A stretch of DNA of 64,000 nucleotides from Wenxinia saemankumensis (GCF_900141735.1 NZ_FQYO01000001.1:62001-126000), one strand, 5' to 3'; shown: positions 8,732-17,851, counted from the first letter of the stretch. Made by a program: numbers and translations. Notes: generated by a model not told the origin, from the letters alone.

Positions 8732-9117
8732 TGGCGCGGCTAGAACACCTGAACGTCACCGTGGCCGATCCCGACGCCTTCGCCGCGATGCTGGGCCGCC
8801 TCTTCGGCTGGCGCGTGCGCTGGTCGGGCGGGGCGATCCATGGCGGCCGTTCGGTCCATGTCGGCGGCGAGGACACCTATCTCGCCGTCTATGCGGGCCC
8901 CGAAGGGCCGGGCGGGCAGACCCCGCCCGCCGACAGCTACCGCCAGCGCGGCGGGCTGAACCATATCGGCGTGGTGGTGGACGATCTGGACGCGACCGAG
9001 GCCCGCGTGAAGGAGGAGGGGTTCAAGACCCATTCCCACGCCGATTACGAACCCGGCCGCCGCTTCTACTTCCGCGAAAGCGGCGGGATCGAGATCGAGG
9101 TGGTCAGCTATGCCTGA
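8731..9117 (+). CDS. VOC (glyoxalase/bleomycin-resistance fold) family protein
   Basis: A 128-residue protein with the paired beta-alpha-beta-beta-beta modules of the vicinal-oxygen-chelate fold: LEHLNVTVADPDAFAAML at the start and LNHIGVVVDDLDATEARVKEEG in the second half, ending FRESGGIEIEVVSYA. Candidate metal ligands are His6, His75 or so in LNHIG, and the late Glu in IEIEVV. Members include glyoxalase I, fosfomycin and bleomycin resistance proteins and dioxygenases. Its position behind the SoxR box suggests detoxification of a redox-cycling or electrophilic compound. It starts on the A of the preceding TGA and overlaps the convergent MmcQ/YjbR gene by 10 bp. Confidence 0.85.
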   Translation: MARLEHLNVTVADPDAFAAMLGRLFGWRVRWSGGAIHGGRSVHVGGEDTYLAVYAGPEGPGGQTPPADSYRQRGGLNHIGVVVDDLDATEARVKEEGFKTHSHADYEPGRRFYFRESGGIEIEVVSYA

Positions 9118-9503
9118 CCCGGGCCGGGCGGGGCGGCGGCGTCCCGCCCGGCCTCCAGCGCGGTCCGGACCTTCCTCGGCAGACCGGCGAGGATCGTGGC
9201 GTGGGACGCCTCCAACCGGTGGCGCAGCAGATCAGCCTCGGTCCCCAGCGGCATCTCGACCCAGGAGCGGTGGAAATAGGCGGCCTTCCTCCATCCGAAG
9301 AGATCCATCAGGTGCTCCGCCTCGTCGACGCTCGCGCATTTCACCGCGACCGCCGCGCCCGCCGCGCCGATCACGGCGAAGAGCTTGCCGCCCACCTTCC
9401 ACGCATCATGCCCGCCGCCCCAGGGGTCGGACCATTCCGCCCCGGGCAGGACCCGGCAGATCGCATTGACGGCATCGCGGCTCATGCGCTCAGGCTGGGA
9501 CAT
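9108..9503 (-). CDS. MmcQ/YjbR-family DNA-binding-fold protein
   Basis: A 131-residue protein with the CyaY-like double-wing fold pattern of the MmcQ/YjbR family: MSRDAVNAICRVLPGAEWSDPWGGGHDAWKVGGKLFAVIG, VAVKCASVDEAEHLMDLFG, and SWVEMPLGTEADLLRHRLEASHATI. The function of the family is not established. The start chosen is ATG 9501-9503 (MSQPERM); an in-frame ATG six codons later is possible. Its 5' end is flush with the divergent DUF1697 gene, whose ATG overlaps it by two bases on the other strand, so the two promoters must lie inside each other's coding regions. Confidence 0.85.
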   Translation of the reverse strand: MSQPERMSRDAVNAICRVLPGAEWSDPWGGGHDAWKVGGKLFAVIGAAGAAVAVKCASVDEAEHLMDLFGWRKAAYFHRSWVEMPLGTEADLLRHRLEASHATILAGLPRKVRTALEAGRDAAAPPGPGQA

Positions 9504-10041
9504 GGCAGAGCCCGGAACAAGACGCGTCGCGCTGCTGCGCGGGATCAACGTGGGCGGCGTCGGGTTGCCGATGGCCGACCTGCGGGCCGCCGCGGCCGAT
9601 CTGGGCTGGCGGGACGCGGCGACCTACATCGCCTCCGGCCAGATGGTCTTCCGCGCGGCGGGCACCGATGGCGACCTCGGCCATGCGCTCACGGCCGCCC
9701 TGGAGGCGCGGATCGGCGCCGCGATCCCGGCCCTCGTCCTGTCGAAGGACGCGTTCGACGACGCCCTCGCCGGGTGTCCCTTCGATCCGACGGAGGGCAA
9801 GCACGTCCACGCCTTCTTCCTCTGGAACGACACCCGGATCGACACCGACCTCTACGCGGCGCTGAAAGCGCCGGACGAGCGGCTGGAGCTGCGCGGCCGC
9901 ACCGCCTGGCTGCACGCCCCCGCCGGCATCGGGCGCTCGAAGCTGGCGGACAAGCTCCACAGGGTCCTGCCCGGCACCGACATGACCGCCCGCAACCTCA
10001 ATACCCTGCGCCGCCTGCGCGAGTTGCTGGACGCGATGTGA
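9502..10041 (+). CDS. DUF1697 family protein
   Basis: A 179-residue protein with the family opening VALLRGINVGGVGLPMADLRA and internal IASGQMVFRA, LVLSKDAFDDALAGCPF, HVHAFFL and GIGRSKLADKLHRVLPGTDMTARNLNTLRRLREL. The DUF1697 fold is found across bacteria without an established activity. The start is ATG 9502, the first Met preceding the conserved block. It ends 22 bp before the TATAAT of the cysS leader promoter. Confidence 0.88.
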   Translation: MAEPGTRRVALLRGINVGGVGLPMADLRAAAADLGWRDAATYIASGQMVFRAAGTDGDLGHALTAALEARIGAAIPALVLSKDAFDDALAGCPFDPTEGKHVHAFFLWNDTRIDTDLYAALKAPDERLELRGRTAWLHAPAGIGRSKLADKLHRVLPGTDMTARNLNTLRRLRELLDAM

Positions 10042-10056
10042 CGCGGCGCCTATAAT
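10028..10056 (+). promoter_or_regulatory. Sigma-70-type promoter for the cysS leader
   Basis: A perfect -10 hexamer TATAAT at 10051-10056 with TGGACG at 10028-10033 (four of six matches to TTGACA), spaced 17 bp. The predicted transcription start, 6-7 bp after the -10, falls on or next to the ATG at 10063, which would give a leaderless mRNA. A consensus TATAAT is conspicuous in DNA this GC-rich. Confidence 0.65.
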
Positions 10057-10062
10057 GGCGGC

Positions 10063-10107
10063 ATGACGAGCATCCGCATCACCATCCGCTGCTGCATTAC
10101 CCGCTGA
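10063..10107 (+). CDS. Putative 14-residue Cys-Cys leader peptide upstream of cysS
   Basis: The frame ATG 10063 to TGA 10105-10107 encodes [14 protein letters not shown]. Two consecutive TGC codons (10090-10095) are a notable coincidence in front of the gene for cysteinyl-tRNA synthetase. No Shine-Dalgarno precedes it, but a perfect TATAAT ends 6 bp before the ATG, so the transcript probably begins at AUG and is translated as a leaderless message. By analogy with classical attenuators, ribosome pausing at the Cys codons when charged tRNA-Cys is scarce would signal to cysS, whose start lies 97 bp downstream. Expression and regulation are inferred. Confidence 0.6.
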   Translation: MTSIRITIRCCITR

Positions 10108-10168
10108 CAACCGTCGCGGGCCGCTCTTTCATACCTTTCCTTCCCGGTTGAAATCAGTCAGGCCCGCG
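10100..10168 (+). promoter_or_regulatory. Candidate cysS attenuator with two exclusive pairings
   Basis: CCCGC at the end of the leader ORF (10100-10104) can pair with GCGGG (10116-10120). The same GCGGG is part of CGCGGGCC (10115-10122), which can form an 8-bp stem with GGCCCGCG at 10161-10168. The two pairings exclude each other, and a ribosome stalled at the Cys codons would cover the first CCCGC. A pyrimidine-rich tract (CTCTTTCATACCTTTCC) follows the first stem. Folding and regulatory direction are hypotheses. Confidence 0.35.
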
Positions 10169-10204
10169 CCCGACCTGCGCCCTTCACCCGTGCGAGGACA
10201 AGAC

Positions 10205-11587
<1,383 letters not shown>

Positions 11588-11611
11588 GCGCGGGGCGGAT
11601 GGTGCGGGAGC

Positions 11612-11663
11612 GGGGGCGCGTCGCCCCCCGCACCCCCAGAGAGTATTTCTCGCAAGATAAGAG
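11612..11663 (+). repeat. Intergenic double-hairpin repeat, copy 2
   Basis: Stem one is GGGGGCG-CGT-CGCCCCC (11612-11628). Stem two is GAGA-GTATT-TCTC (11639-11651), whose arms differ from the other copies yet still pair, and the tail CGCAAGATAAGAG follows. It lies between cysS and cimA on the coding strand, where it may act as a terminator or RNA-stabilising element. Confidence 0.75.
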
Positions 11664-11699
11664 CGGCGGCTTTCCCCGCGCCGTTCCGGGGAGGCAGGC

Positions 11700-13322
11700 G
11701 TGACCGACCGGCTCTATCTCTACGACACGACGCTGCGCGACGGGCAGCAGACGCAGGGCGTCCAGTTCTCCACCCAGGAGAAGCTGCGCGTGGCCGAGGT
11801 GCTCGACAGCCTCGGCGTGGACTACATCGAGGGCGGCTGGCCGGGCGCGAACCCGACCGACAGCGAGTTCTTCGACTCGCCGCCGCGGGTCCGCGCGACG
11901 CTCGCCGCCTTCGGCATGACGAAGCGGGCGGGGCGGTCGGCGGCGAACGACGACGTGCTGGCGGCGGTGCTGAACGCGGGGACGGAGGCGGTCTGCATCG
12001 TCGGCAAGACCCACGATTTCCACGTCACCACCGCGCTCGGCATCACGCTGGAGGAGAATCTCGAGACGATCCGCGACTCGGTCGCCCATCTCGTCGCGCA
12101 GGGCCGCGAGGCGCTGTTCGACGCCGAGCACTTCTTCGACGGGTGGAGGGCGAACCGGGACTACGCGCTGGCCTGCATCCGCGCCGCGCACGCGGCCGGG
12201 GCGCGCTGGGTCGTGCTCTGCGATACCAATGGCGGCACGCTGCCCGAGGAGATCGGCGCCATCGTCGCCGACGTGGTCGCGCAGGCCGTGCCGGGAGAGG
12301 CGCTGGGCATCCACACCCATGACGATACCGGCACCGCCGTGGCCGGCACGCTGGCTGCCGTGGCGGCGGGGGCGCGGCAGATCCAGGGCACGCTCAACGG
12401 CCTCGGCGAGCGCTGCGGCAACGCCAACCTCACCACGCTGATCCCGACGCTGCTGCTGAAGGAGCCCTGGGCCAGCCGCTACGAGACGGGCGTCACGCGC
12501 GAGGCGCTGGGCGGCCTGCGCCGCGCCTCGCGGCTGCTCGACGACATCCTGAACCGCGTGCCGCTGAAGCAGGCGCCCTATGTCGGCGCCTCGGCCTTCG
12601 CCCACAAGGCGGGGCTGCATGCCAGCGCCATCGCCAAGGATCCCAGCACCTACGAGCATGTCGATCCCTCGGTGGTCGGCAACGCCCGCATCGTGCCGAT
12701 GTCGAACCAGGCGGGGCGATCGAACCTCGTCCAGCGCCTGTCGGAGGCCGGGATCGCGGTGCCGAAGGACCATCCCGCGCTGCCCCGCATCCTCGACCGG
12801 ATCAAGGAGAAGGAGGCGTTGGGCTACGCCTACGACACCGCTCAGGCCAGCTTCGAACTGCTCGCCCGGGCCGAGATGGGCGACGTGCCCGACTTCTTCG
12901 ACGTGGAGCGCTACCGCGTCATCACCGAGCGGCGCCGCAATGCGCGCGGCGAGCTGGTCGTGGAATCCGAGGCGGTCGTGACGGTCACGCTGCCGGGCGG
13001 CGGCAAGCGCACCAGCTTCTTCAAGAACGAGCACGAGCACGACCTGCAGGATGCCGGGCCCGTCAACGCGCTCTGGCAGGCGCTGAAGAGCGATCTGGGG
13101 CCCCACCAGGCGCTGGTCGAGGACATGCATCTCGTCGACTTCAAGGTCCGCATCACCAATGGCGGGACCGAGGCGGTGACGCGGGTCATCATCGACAGCG
13201 CCGATGCCGAGGGGCGCCGCTGGGCGACGGTCGGTGTCAGCGCCAACATCGTCGATGCTAGCTTCGAGGCGCTGGTCGAGGGCGTGACATGGAAGCTCCT
13301 CCGCGATACGGGGTCGGTCTAG
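11700..13322 (+). CDS. cimA: (R)-citramalate synthase
   Basis: A 540-residue member of the isopropylmalate/homocitrate synthase family that condenses pyruvate with acetyl-CoA to citramalate, the threonine-independent entry to isoleucine synthesis. The HMGL-like TIM barrel opens LYLYDTTLRDGQQTQGVQF (metal-binding Asp; the GQQTQG variant is typical of the CimA branch), with GIHTHDDTGTAVA and LNGLGERCGNANLTTLIP for the metal His and linker. The C-terminal LeuA-type regulatory dimer domain starts near residue 400 (VERYRVITERR). It begins at GTG 11700 with GGGGAGG upstream. The position after cysS and repeat copy 2 gives no pathway link. Confidence 0.93.
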   Translation: MTDRLYLYDTTLRDGQQTQGVQFSTQEKLRVAEVLDSLGVDYIEGGWPGANPTDSEFFDSPPRVRATLAAFGMTKRAGRSAANDDVLAAVLNAGTEAVCIVGKTHDFHVTTALGITLEENLETIRDSVAHLVAQGREALFDAEHFFDGWRANRDYALACIRAAHAAGARWVVLCDTNGGTLPEEIGAIVADVVAQAVPGEALGIHTHDDTGTAVAGTLAAVAAGARQIQGTLNGLGERCGNANLTTLIPTLLLKEPWASRYETGVTREALGGLRRASRLLDDILNRVPLKQAPYVGASAFAHKAGLHASAIAKDPSTYEHVDPSVVGNARIVPMSNQAGRSNLVQRLSEAGIAVPKDHPALPRILDRIKEKEALGYAYDTAQASFELLARAEMGDVPDFFDVERYRVITERRRNARGELVVESEAVVTVTLPGGGKRTSFFKNEHEHDLQDAGPVNALWQALKSDLGPHQALVEDMHLVDFKVRITNGGTEAVTRVIIDSADAEGRRWATVGVSANIVDASFEALVEGVTWKLLRDTGSV

Positions 13323-13342
13323 GAATGTCTCGCAACACCATG

Positions 13343-13375
13343 TTAAGAAATGATTACCTTCCCCGCGGGGAAGGT
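13343..13375 (+). promoter_or_regulatory. CtrA-like half-site pair and 20-bp palindrome over the ribosome binding site
   Basis: TTAA-N7-TTAC (13343-13357) is one base from the CtrA consensus TTAA-N7-TTAA. Directly abutting it is a perfect 20-bp palindrome ACCTTCCCCGCGGGGAAGGT (13356-13375) whose right arm contains the only Shine-Dalgarno-like sequence (GGGGAAGG) for the gene starting at 13381. As RNA it would form a hairpin hiding that site; as DNA it could be an operator. Confidence 0.4.
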
Positions 13376-13380
13376 CCGGC

Positions 13381-14124
13381 ATGAGCGTCGAGGCCTGCGC
13401 CGAGATCGTCCGCAAGGGCGATTCCGACCGGTTCCTGGCCGCGATGGCGGCGCCGGTCCCGGCGCGGGCCGCGCTCTTCCCTCTCTACGCCTTCAACGTC
13501 GAGATCGCCCGCGCCCCCTTCGTCAGCGCCGAGCCGATGATCGGCGAGATGCGCCTGCAATGGTGGCGCGACGCGGTGGCCGAGATCGCGGCGGGCCAGC
13601 GCCCCCGCGCGCACGAGGTCGTCGCCCCGCTGGCCGAGGTGATGCGGGGCCGGGACTTGCCCGTCGCCCTGTTCGACGAGATGGCCGAGGCGCGGCGCTG
13701 GGATCTCTTCTCCGATCCGTTCGACGGGCCGGACGACCTGCGCAGGCATCTCGACCGCACCGCCGGTCACCTGATGTGGCTGTCCTCGCGCGCGCTCGGC
13801 GGCACCGACGAGGCGGGGGCACGGGCCGTCGGCCTGGCGCAGGGGCTGGCCGCCTGGCTGCGCGCGGTGCCCGAGCTCGAGGCGCGGGGCCGCCATCCTT
13901 GGCCGGACGGGGCGGAGGCGCTGATCGGCCCGGCGCTGGACGGGCTGCGGGCCGCGCGCGCCCCCGGGCCGGCCGCCCCCGCCTGGCGCGCCGCCTGGCT
14001 CGCCGGGCCGGTGCTGCGGCAGGCGCAGGCCGATCCGGGGCGGATCCGGTCGGGCGCGCTCGGCGTGTCGGAATTCCGCCGCCGGACCGGCCTCGCCCGG
14101 CGCGCGGCGACCGGCGGCTGGTAG
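13381..14124 (+). CDS. Squalene/phytoene synthase family protein, probably non-catalytic
   Basis: A 247-residue protein of the trans-isoprenyl head-to-head synthase fold: ALFPLYAFNVEIARAP, EMRLQWWRDAVAEIA, and GLAQGLAAWLRAVPELEARGRHPWP (normally GLALQLTNILRDV..D...GR.YLP). The first Asp-rich motif (DDxxD) expected after the YAF block is replaced by VEIAR, and the second is also missing, so prenyl diphosphate condensation is doubtful. Such short relatives resemble the NDUFAF6-like group linked to respiratory-complex assembly; that link is inference. The start is ATG 13381. It is convergent with the MFS gene, with 15 bp between stops. Confidence 0.8.
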   Translation: MSVEACAEIVRKGDSDRFLAAMAAPVPARAALFPLYAFNVEIARAPFVSAEPMIGEMRLQWWRDAVAEIAAGQRPRAHEVVAPLAEVMRGRDLPVALFDEMAEARRWDLFSDPFDGPDDLRRHLDRTAGHLMWLSSRALGGTDEAGARAVGLAQGLAAWLRAVPELEARGRHPWPDGAEALIGPALDGLRAARAPGPAAPAWRAAWLAGPVLRQAQADPGRIRSGALGVSEFRRRTGLARRAATGGW

Positions 14125-14139
14125 CGCCTCTCCCTGGCC

Positions 14140-15375
14140 TCAGGCCCGCGCGGCCGAGGGCTGGCGCGCCAGCCAGAACAGAGCCGCCGCCGCCAGCACC
14201 AGGAACGGGATCATGGCGAGGTTCACCGCGCTCCATCCCTGTTCCGCCGTGCCGCCCGTGCAGTTCATCAGCCCGCCCGAGGCGAGCGAGGCCACCGTGA
14301 CAGAGCCGAAGACGATCATGTCGTTCAGGCCCTGCACGCGCCCCCGCTCCTCCGCCGTGTGGAACGAGGTGAGCATCGCGGTCGCACCGATGAAGCCGAA
14401 GTTCCACCCCAGGCCCAGCAGCACCAGCGCGCCGAAGAAGTTGCCCAGCTCGACCCCGGCCAGCGCGATCACCCCCGCGCCGCCCAGCAGGACCAGCCCC
14501 GCCGCCACGATCCGCGCCGCCCCGAACCGCGCGATCAGGTGCCCGGTGAAGAACGAGGGGACGAACATGGCCAGCACGTGGGCCGAGACGATGTCGGCGG
14601 CATCCCCGCGGGTGAAACCGCAGCCGACCACGGCCAGCGGGGTCGAGGTCATGACGAGGTTCATCAGCGCGTAGCTCACCGCGCCGACGATGACGGCCAC
14701 GGCGATGCCCGGCGTGGTCAGCAGCGCGCGCACGCCCCGGTCCGGCGCCGCGTCCGCCGCGCGGGGCCCCGGTCTCGGCAGCGCCAGCAGCGGGAACAGC
14801 ACGATCCCGGCAAGGTTCAGTGCCGCCGCCGCGGCGTAGCTGCCGACGAAGGGCACGACCGTGAGATCGCCTGTCACCTTCACCAGCTGCGGCCCGATCA
14901 GCGCCGAGAGAAGGCCCCCGGCCAGCACGTAGGAGATCGCCTTGGGTCGGAACGCCTCGGAGGCGGTGTCGGCCGCGGCGAACCGGTAGAAGCCCTGCGC
15001 GGACATGTAGATGCCGGTCAGGTAGCTGCCCAGCAGCAGCAGCCAGAAGCTGCCCAGCGCGACGCCCGCCGCCGACAGGGCCGCCCCCGCCATCCCGCCG
15101 CCCGCCCCGATCAGGAACCCGGCCGTGCGCCCCCGCCGCTGCATCAGCGGCGAGATCCAGGGCGCCGTCGTCATCGAGCCGAACACGATCATCGAGATCG
15201 GCAGCGTGGCGAGGCAGGGATTGGGGGCCAGCATCTGCCCGGCCAGGCCGCCGATCGTGAATTGCAGCGTGATCTGGCTGCCGAGCAACGCCTGCGCGGC
15301 GACGAGGATGGCGACGTTGCGCCGCGCGAGCCGGTCGTCCCGGCGGGGAGGCGTCTGGGGGGAAGAGGCGGTCAT
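14140..15375 (-). CDS. MFS transporter
   Basis: A 411-residue membrane protein with about 12 hydrophobic segments and a short hydrophilic N-terminus (MTASSPQTPPRRDDRLARRN). Between segments two and three lies ISPLMQRRGRTAGFLIGAGGG, the MFS motif A region (degenerate); a repeat of it, LIARFGAARIVAAGLVLLGGAG, occurs in the second half. There is a central loop near residue 200. Substrate cannot be predicted and the neighbours do not help; the gene lies 9 bp downstream of cobB, so transport linked to cobalamin metabolism is possible but unsupported. Confidence 0.85.
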   Translation of the reverse strand: MTASSPQTPPRRDDRLARRNVAILVAAQALLGSQITLQFTIGGLAGQMLAPNPCLATLPISMIVFGSMTTAPWISPLMQRRGRTAGFLIGAGGGMAGAALSAAGVALGSFWLLLLGSYLTGIYMSAQGFYRFAAADTASEAFRPKAISYVLAGGLLSALIGPQLVKVTGDLTVVPFVGSYAAAAALNLAGIVLFPLLALPRPGPRAADAAPDRGVRALLTTPGIAVAVIVGAVSYALMNLVMTSTPLAVVGCGFTRGDAADIVSAHVLAMFVPSFFTGHLIARFGAARIVAAGLVLLGGAGVIALAGVELGNFFGALVLLGLGWNFGFIGATAMLTSFHTAEERGRVQGLNDMIVFGSVTVASLASGGLMNCTGGTAEQGWSAVNLAMIPFLVLAAAALFWLARQPSAARA

Positions 15376-15384
15376 GGCGCAGGA

Positions 15385-16680
15385 CTAGGCGTCCGCGCCG
15401 GCCCCGTCCAGCGCCTCGGGCGCGACGAGATGCGCGAAGGATCCCGCGACCCGCCCCTCGACCAGGCCCGCCGGGCCGAGCGGCGCGCCCTCGGCATCCT
15501 CGGCGTCGAAGAGGGGCATCCCCTCCGCCGAGAGCGTCGTGGCGTAGTGGAATTCGTGCCCCCGCCAGGCCCCCGGCATCGCGGCCCCGCGCGAGACCAG
15601 CCGCCGGTAGCCCAGATGCAGCCGCCGCTCGGCGAAGGAGGTGGCGAGGCCCAGCAGCCCGGCCATCCGGTGCGGCCTGCCGTCCGCGTCGACCAGCCGC
15701 TCGCCCAGCACCATGTATCCGCCGCATTCCCCGTATATGTCAGAGGAATGCGCCGCGTCTCTCAGGCTCTGCATGAACCGGGCATTGCCGGCGAGCCGCG
15801 CGGCGTGCAGTTCGGGATAGCCGCCGGGCAGGTGGACGAGATCGGCCTCCGGTACAGGATCGTCCTGCAAGGGACTGAAGAAGATCAGTTCCGCCCCGCC
15901 AGCGCGCCAGGCCGCCACCTGATGCGGGTAGAGGAACGAGAAGGCGGCGTCGCGCGCGACCGCGATCCGCTTCGGGGTGGGCGGGGCCGGCACGGTGGGC
16001 GCCTCGGGCAGCGGCAGGGCGAGCCGGTCCAGCGCCGGCAGGTCCATTCCCGCCGCCACCGCGTCCGCTGCCCGCTCCAGCACCTCCTCCAGCCCGACCA
16101 GCTCGCCCGCCTGGACGAGTCCCAGGTGGCGGCTCGGCAGGTCGAGCCCCGGATCGCGCCGGAGCGCGCCGAGCACCGGCATGCCGATCCCGCCCAGCGC
16201 GCGGCGCAGCATCGCCGCGTGCCGCTCCGACCCCACCCGGTTCAGGATCACGCCCGCCACGCGCAACCCCGGCCGGAAGCCCGCGAAGCCCGCGACGAGC
16301 GGCGCCACCGACTGCGCCATCCGCCCGGCATCGACCACCAGGACGACCGGCAGGTCCAGTGCCTGCGCAAGGTCGGCCACCGATCCGCGCCCTTCCGGCG
16401 GCGCGCCGTCGAACAGGCCCATCGCCCCCTCGACGATCAGCAGCCCGTCCCCCGCGGCGAGGCGGCGCAGCTGCGCCGGCGCCATCGCCCAGGCGTCGAG
16501 ATTGACGGATTCCGCCCCGCAGGCGGCCGCGTGGAAGGCGGGGTCGATGTAGTCGGGGCCGGATTTTGCGCCCCTGACCGGGATCCCGGCCCGGGACAGA
16601 GCCCGCAGCAGGCCCAGCGCCACGATCGTCTTGCCGCTGCCGGAGGACGGCGCGGCGAGGATCAGCCCCCGCCCGGCCAA
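15385..16680 (-). CDS. cobB: Hydrogenobyrinate/cobyrinate a,c-diamide synthase
   Basis: A 431-residue two-domain enzyme that amidates the a and c side chains of the corrin ring with glutamine and ATP. The N-terminal dethiobiotin-synthetase-like domain begins LILAAPSSGSGKTIVALGLL (P-loop, residues 6-25), with GAKSGPDYIDPAFH following. The C-terminal class I amidotransferase domain has its nucleophile Cys in YGECGGYMVLG (about residue 320) and a late HEFHYA. The start appears to be TTG 16680, four bases after the cobA stop codon; no better in-frame start is evident, and cobA-cobB are probably coupled. ADP-forming amidation acts in the cytoplasm. Confidence 0.92.
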   Translation of the reverse strand: MAGRGLILAAPSSGSGKTIVALGLLRALSRAGIPVRGAKSGPDYIDPAFHAAACGAESVNLDAWAMAPAQLRRLAAGDGLLIVEGAMGLFDGAPPEGRGSVADLAQALDLPVVLVVDAGRMAQSVAPLVAGFAGFRPGLRVAGVILNRVGSERHAAMLRRALGGIGMPVLGALRRDPGLDLPSRHLGLVQAGELVGLEEVLERAADAVAAGMDLPALDRLALPLPEAPTVPAPPTPKRIAVARDAAFSFLYPHQVAAWRAGGAELIFFSPLQDDPVPEADLVHLPGGYPELHAARLAGNARFMQSLRDAAHSSDIYGECGGYMVLGERLVDADGRPHRMAGLLGLATSFAERRLHLGYRRLVSRGAAMPGAWRGHEFHYATTLSAEGMPLFDAEDAEGAPLGPAGLVEGRVAGSFAHLVAPEALDGAGADA

Positions 16681-16684
16681 GCGC

Positions 16685-17533
16685 TCAGGCGCTTTCCGAG
16701 GCGCTCCGGCGCCCCAGCGGGTCGAGGTCGCGCGGCGCCGCGCCCGCGGCGAGCGCCTGCCAGTCCAGCACCTGCCGCAGCAGCGTCACCCGCCCGATGC
16801 AGAGGATCGCGGGCGGCTCGAGCCCCGATTCGGCCACGTCGTCCACCATGCGGCCCAGCCGGGTCTCGAGCACCCGCTGGCGCGGCGTCGCCGCGTCGGT
16901 CACGACGGCGCAGGGCTCGCCGGGATCGCGCCCGCCCTCGATGAGGCCGGCGGTGATCCGGGCAAGATGCTTCATCCCCATGTAGATCACGATCGTCCCG
17001 GAAGCCCTTGCGATCGCACCCCAATCGAGCGAGCCGGGCGTCTCTCCGGTCTGGTCGTGGCCGGTCACGAAGGTGACCGACTGGTTGGTGTCGCGATGCG
17101 TGACGGGGATCCCGGCATAGGCCAGCCCGCCGATCCCGGCGGTGATCCCCGGCACGATCCGCACCGGGATGCCGTGCGAGATCAGGGTCTGCGCCTCCTC
17201 GCCGCCGCGCCCGAAGACGAAGGGGTCGCCCCCCTTCAGCCGCAGCACCCGCTTGCCGGCCCGGGCCAGTTCCACCAGGCGAAGCGAGATGTCGCGCTGC
17301 CTGGGGCTCGGCTTGCCGCCGCGCTTGCCCGCATGGATGCGCTCGGCCTGCGGCGCCCAGTCCAGGATCGCCGGCTCGACCAGGGCGTCGTAGATCACCA
17401 CGTCGGCCTGCCGCAGGGCGTTGAGCGCATGCAGCGTCAGCAGGCCCGGGTCGCCGGGCCCGGCCCCGCAGAGCCAGACCCAGCCCGGCTCCAGCGCGGG
17501 CCAGTCATGGGCGGGGGGAAGATGCGTCACCAT
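16685..17533 (-). CDS. cobA: Uroporphyrinogen-III C-methyltransferase
   Basis: A 282-residue SAM-dependent methyltransferase making precorrin-2, the branch metabolite for cobalamin and siroheme. Family marks: VWLCGAGPGDPGLLTLHAL (residues 18-36), VVIYDALVE, RLKGGDPFVFGRGGEEA (SAM site), VPGITAGIGGLAYAGIPVTHR, FVTGHDQTGETPGSLDW and TIVIYMGMKHL. It is a single-domain SUMT, not fused to CysG or HemD. The start is ATG 17531-17533. It precedes cobB and is divergent from cbiD. Confidence 0.95.
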   Translation of the reverse strand: MVTHLPPAHDWPALEPGWVWLCGAGPGDPGLLTLHALNALRQADVVIYDALVEPAILDWAPQAERIHAGKRGGKPSPRQRDISLRLVELARAGKRVLRLKGGDPFVFGRGGEEAQTLISHGIPVRIVPGITAGIGGLAYAGIPVTHRDTNQSVTFVTGHDQTGETPGSLDWGAIARASGTIVIYMGMKHLARITAGLIEGGRDPGEPCAVVTDAATPRQRVLETRLGRMVDDVAESGLEPPAILCIGRVTLLRQVLDWQALAAGAAPRDLDPLGRRSASESA

Positions 17534-17851
17534 GCCCCCCTTATGCGACAGCCGGCGGGCGGCGGAAAGCCGGGGGCGACATCGGGGGAGGCGGCGGCGA
17601 CATGCGCCCGCCGGGACGCCGCAGCCTGCGCCGCCACACCTGTGCGCCCCGACCGGGCCCCATTCGCCGGATGCAGAGAGCCGACGCCCCCTCCGCCCCG
17701 CGCGGCCCGCCGGGACAGGCGCGATCCGCGGCACGTCTCCGGCGGACGCGACGCCCCTGCGGGGCCGAACCCGGGCACCGGCCTCCGCCGGCCCCCGCGG
17801 GGGCGCGCCGGGATTGGCGCGCCCCTCCGGCCGGCGTAGTCTGCGCCCGAC
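17534..17851. other. 318-bp divergent intergenic region, cobA / cbiD
   Basis: This stretch must contain promoters for both arms of the B12 cluster. I looked for the conserved boxes of a cobalamin riboswitch on both strands (the GCCACTG-type B12 box and AAaaTCCG-type core) and saw none. A TAGTCT at 17837-17842, 10 bp before the cbiD ATG, could be a -10 element. No credible gene is present. Confidence 0.5.

Noticed and set aside
14359-16944. An 861-codon open frame on the + strand antisense to the MFS and cobB genes
   Set aside because: It is Arg/Gly/Pro/Gln-rich low-complexity sequence, spans two well-supported opposite-strand genes and has no domain; it is a product of high GC in third positions.
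17534-17851. Possible cobalamin riboswitch between cobA and cbiD
   Set aside because: No B12 box or conserved core was found on either strand.
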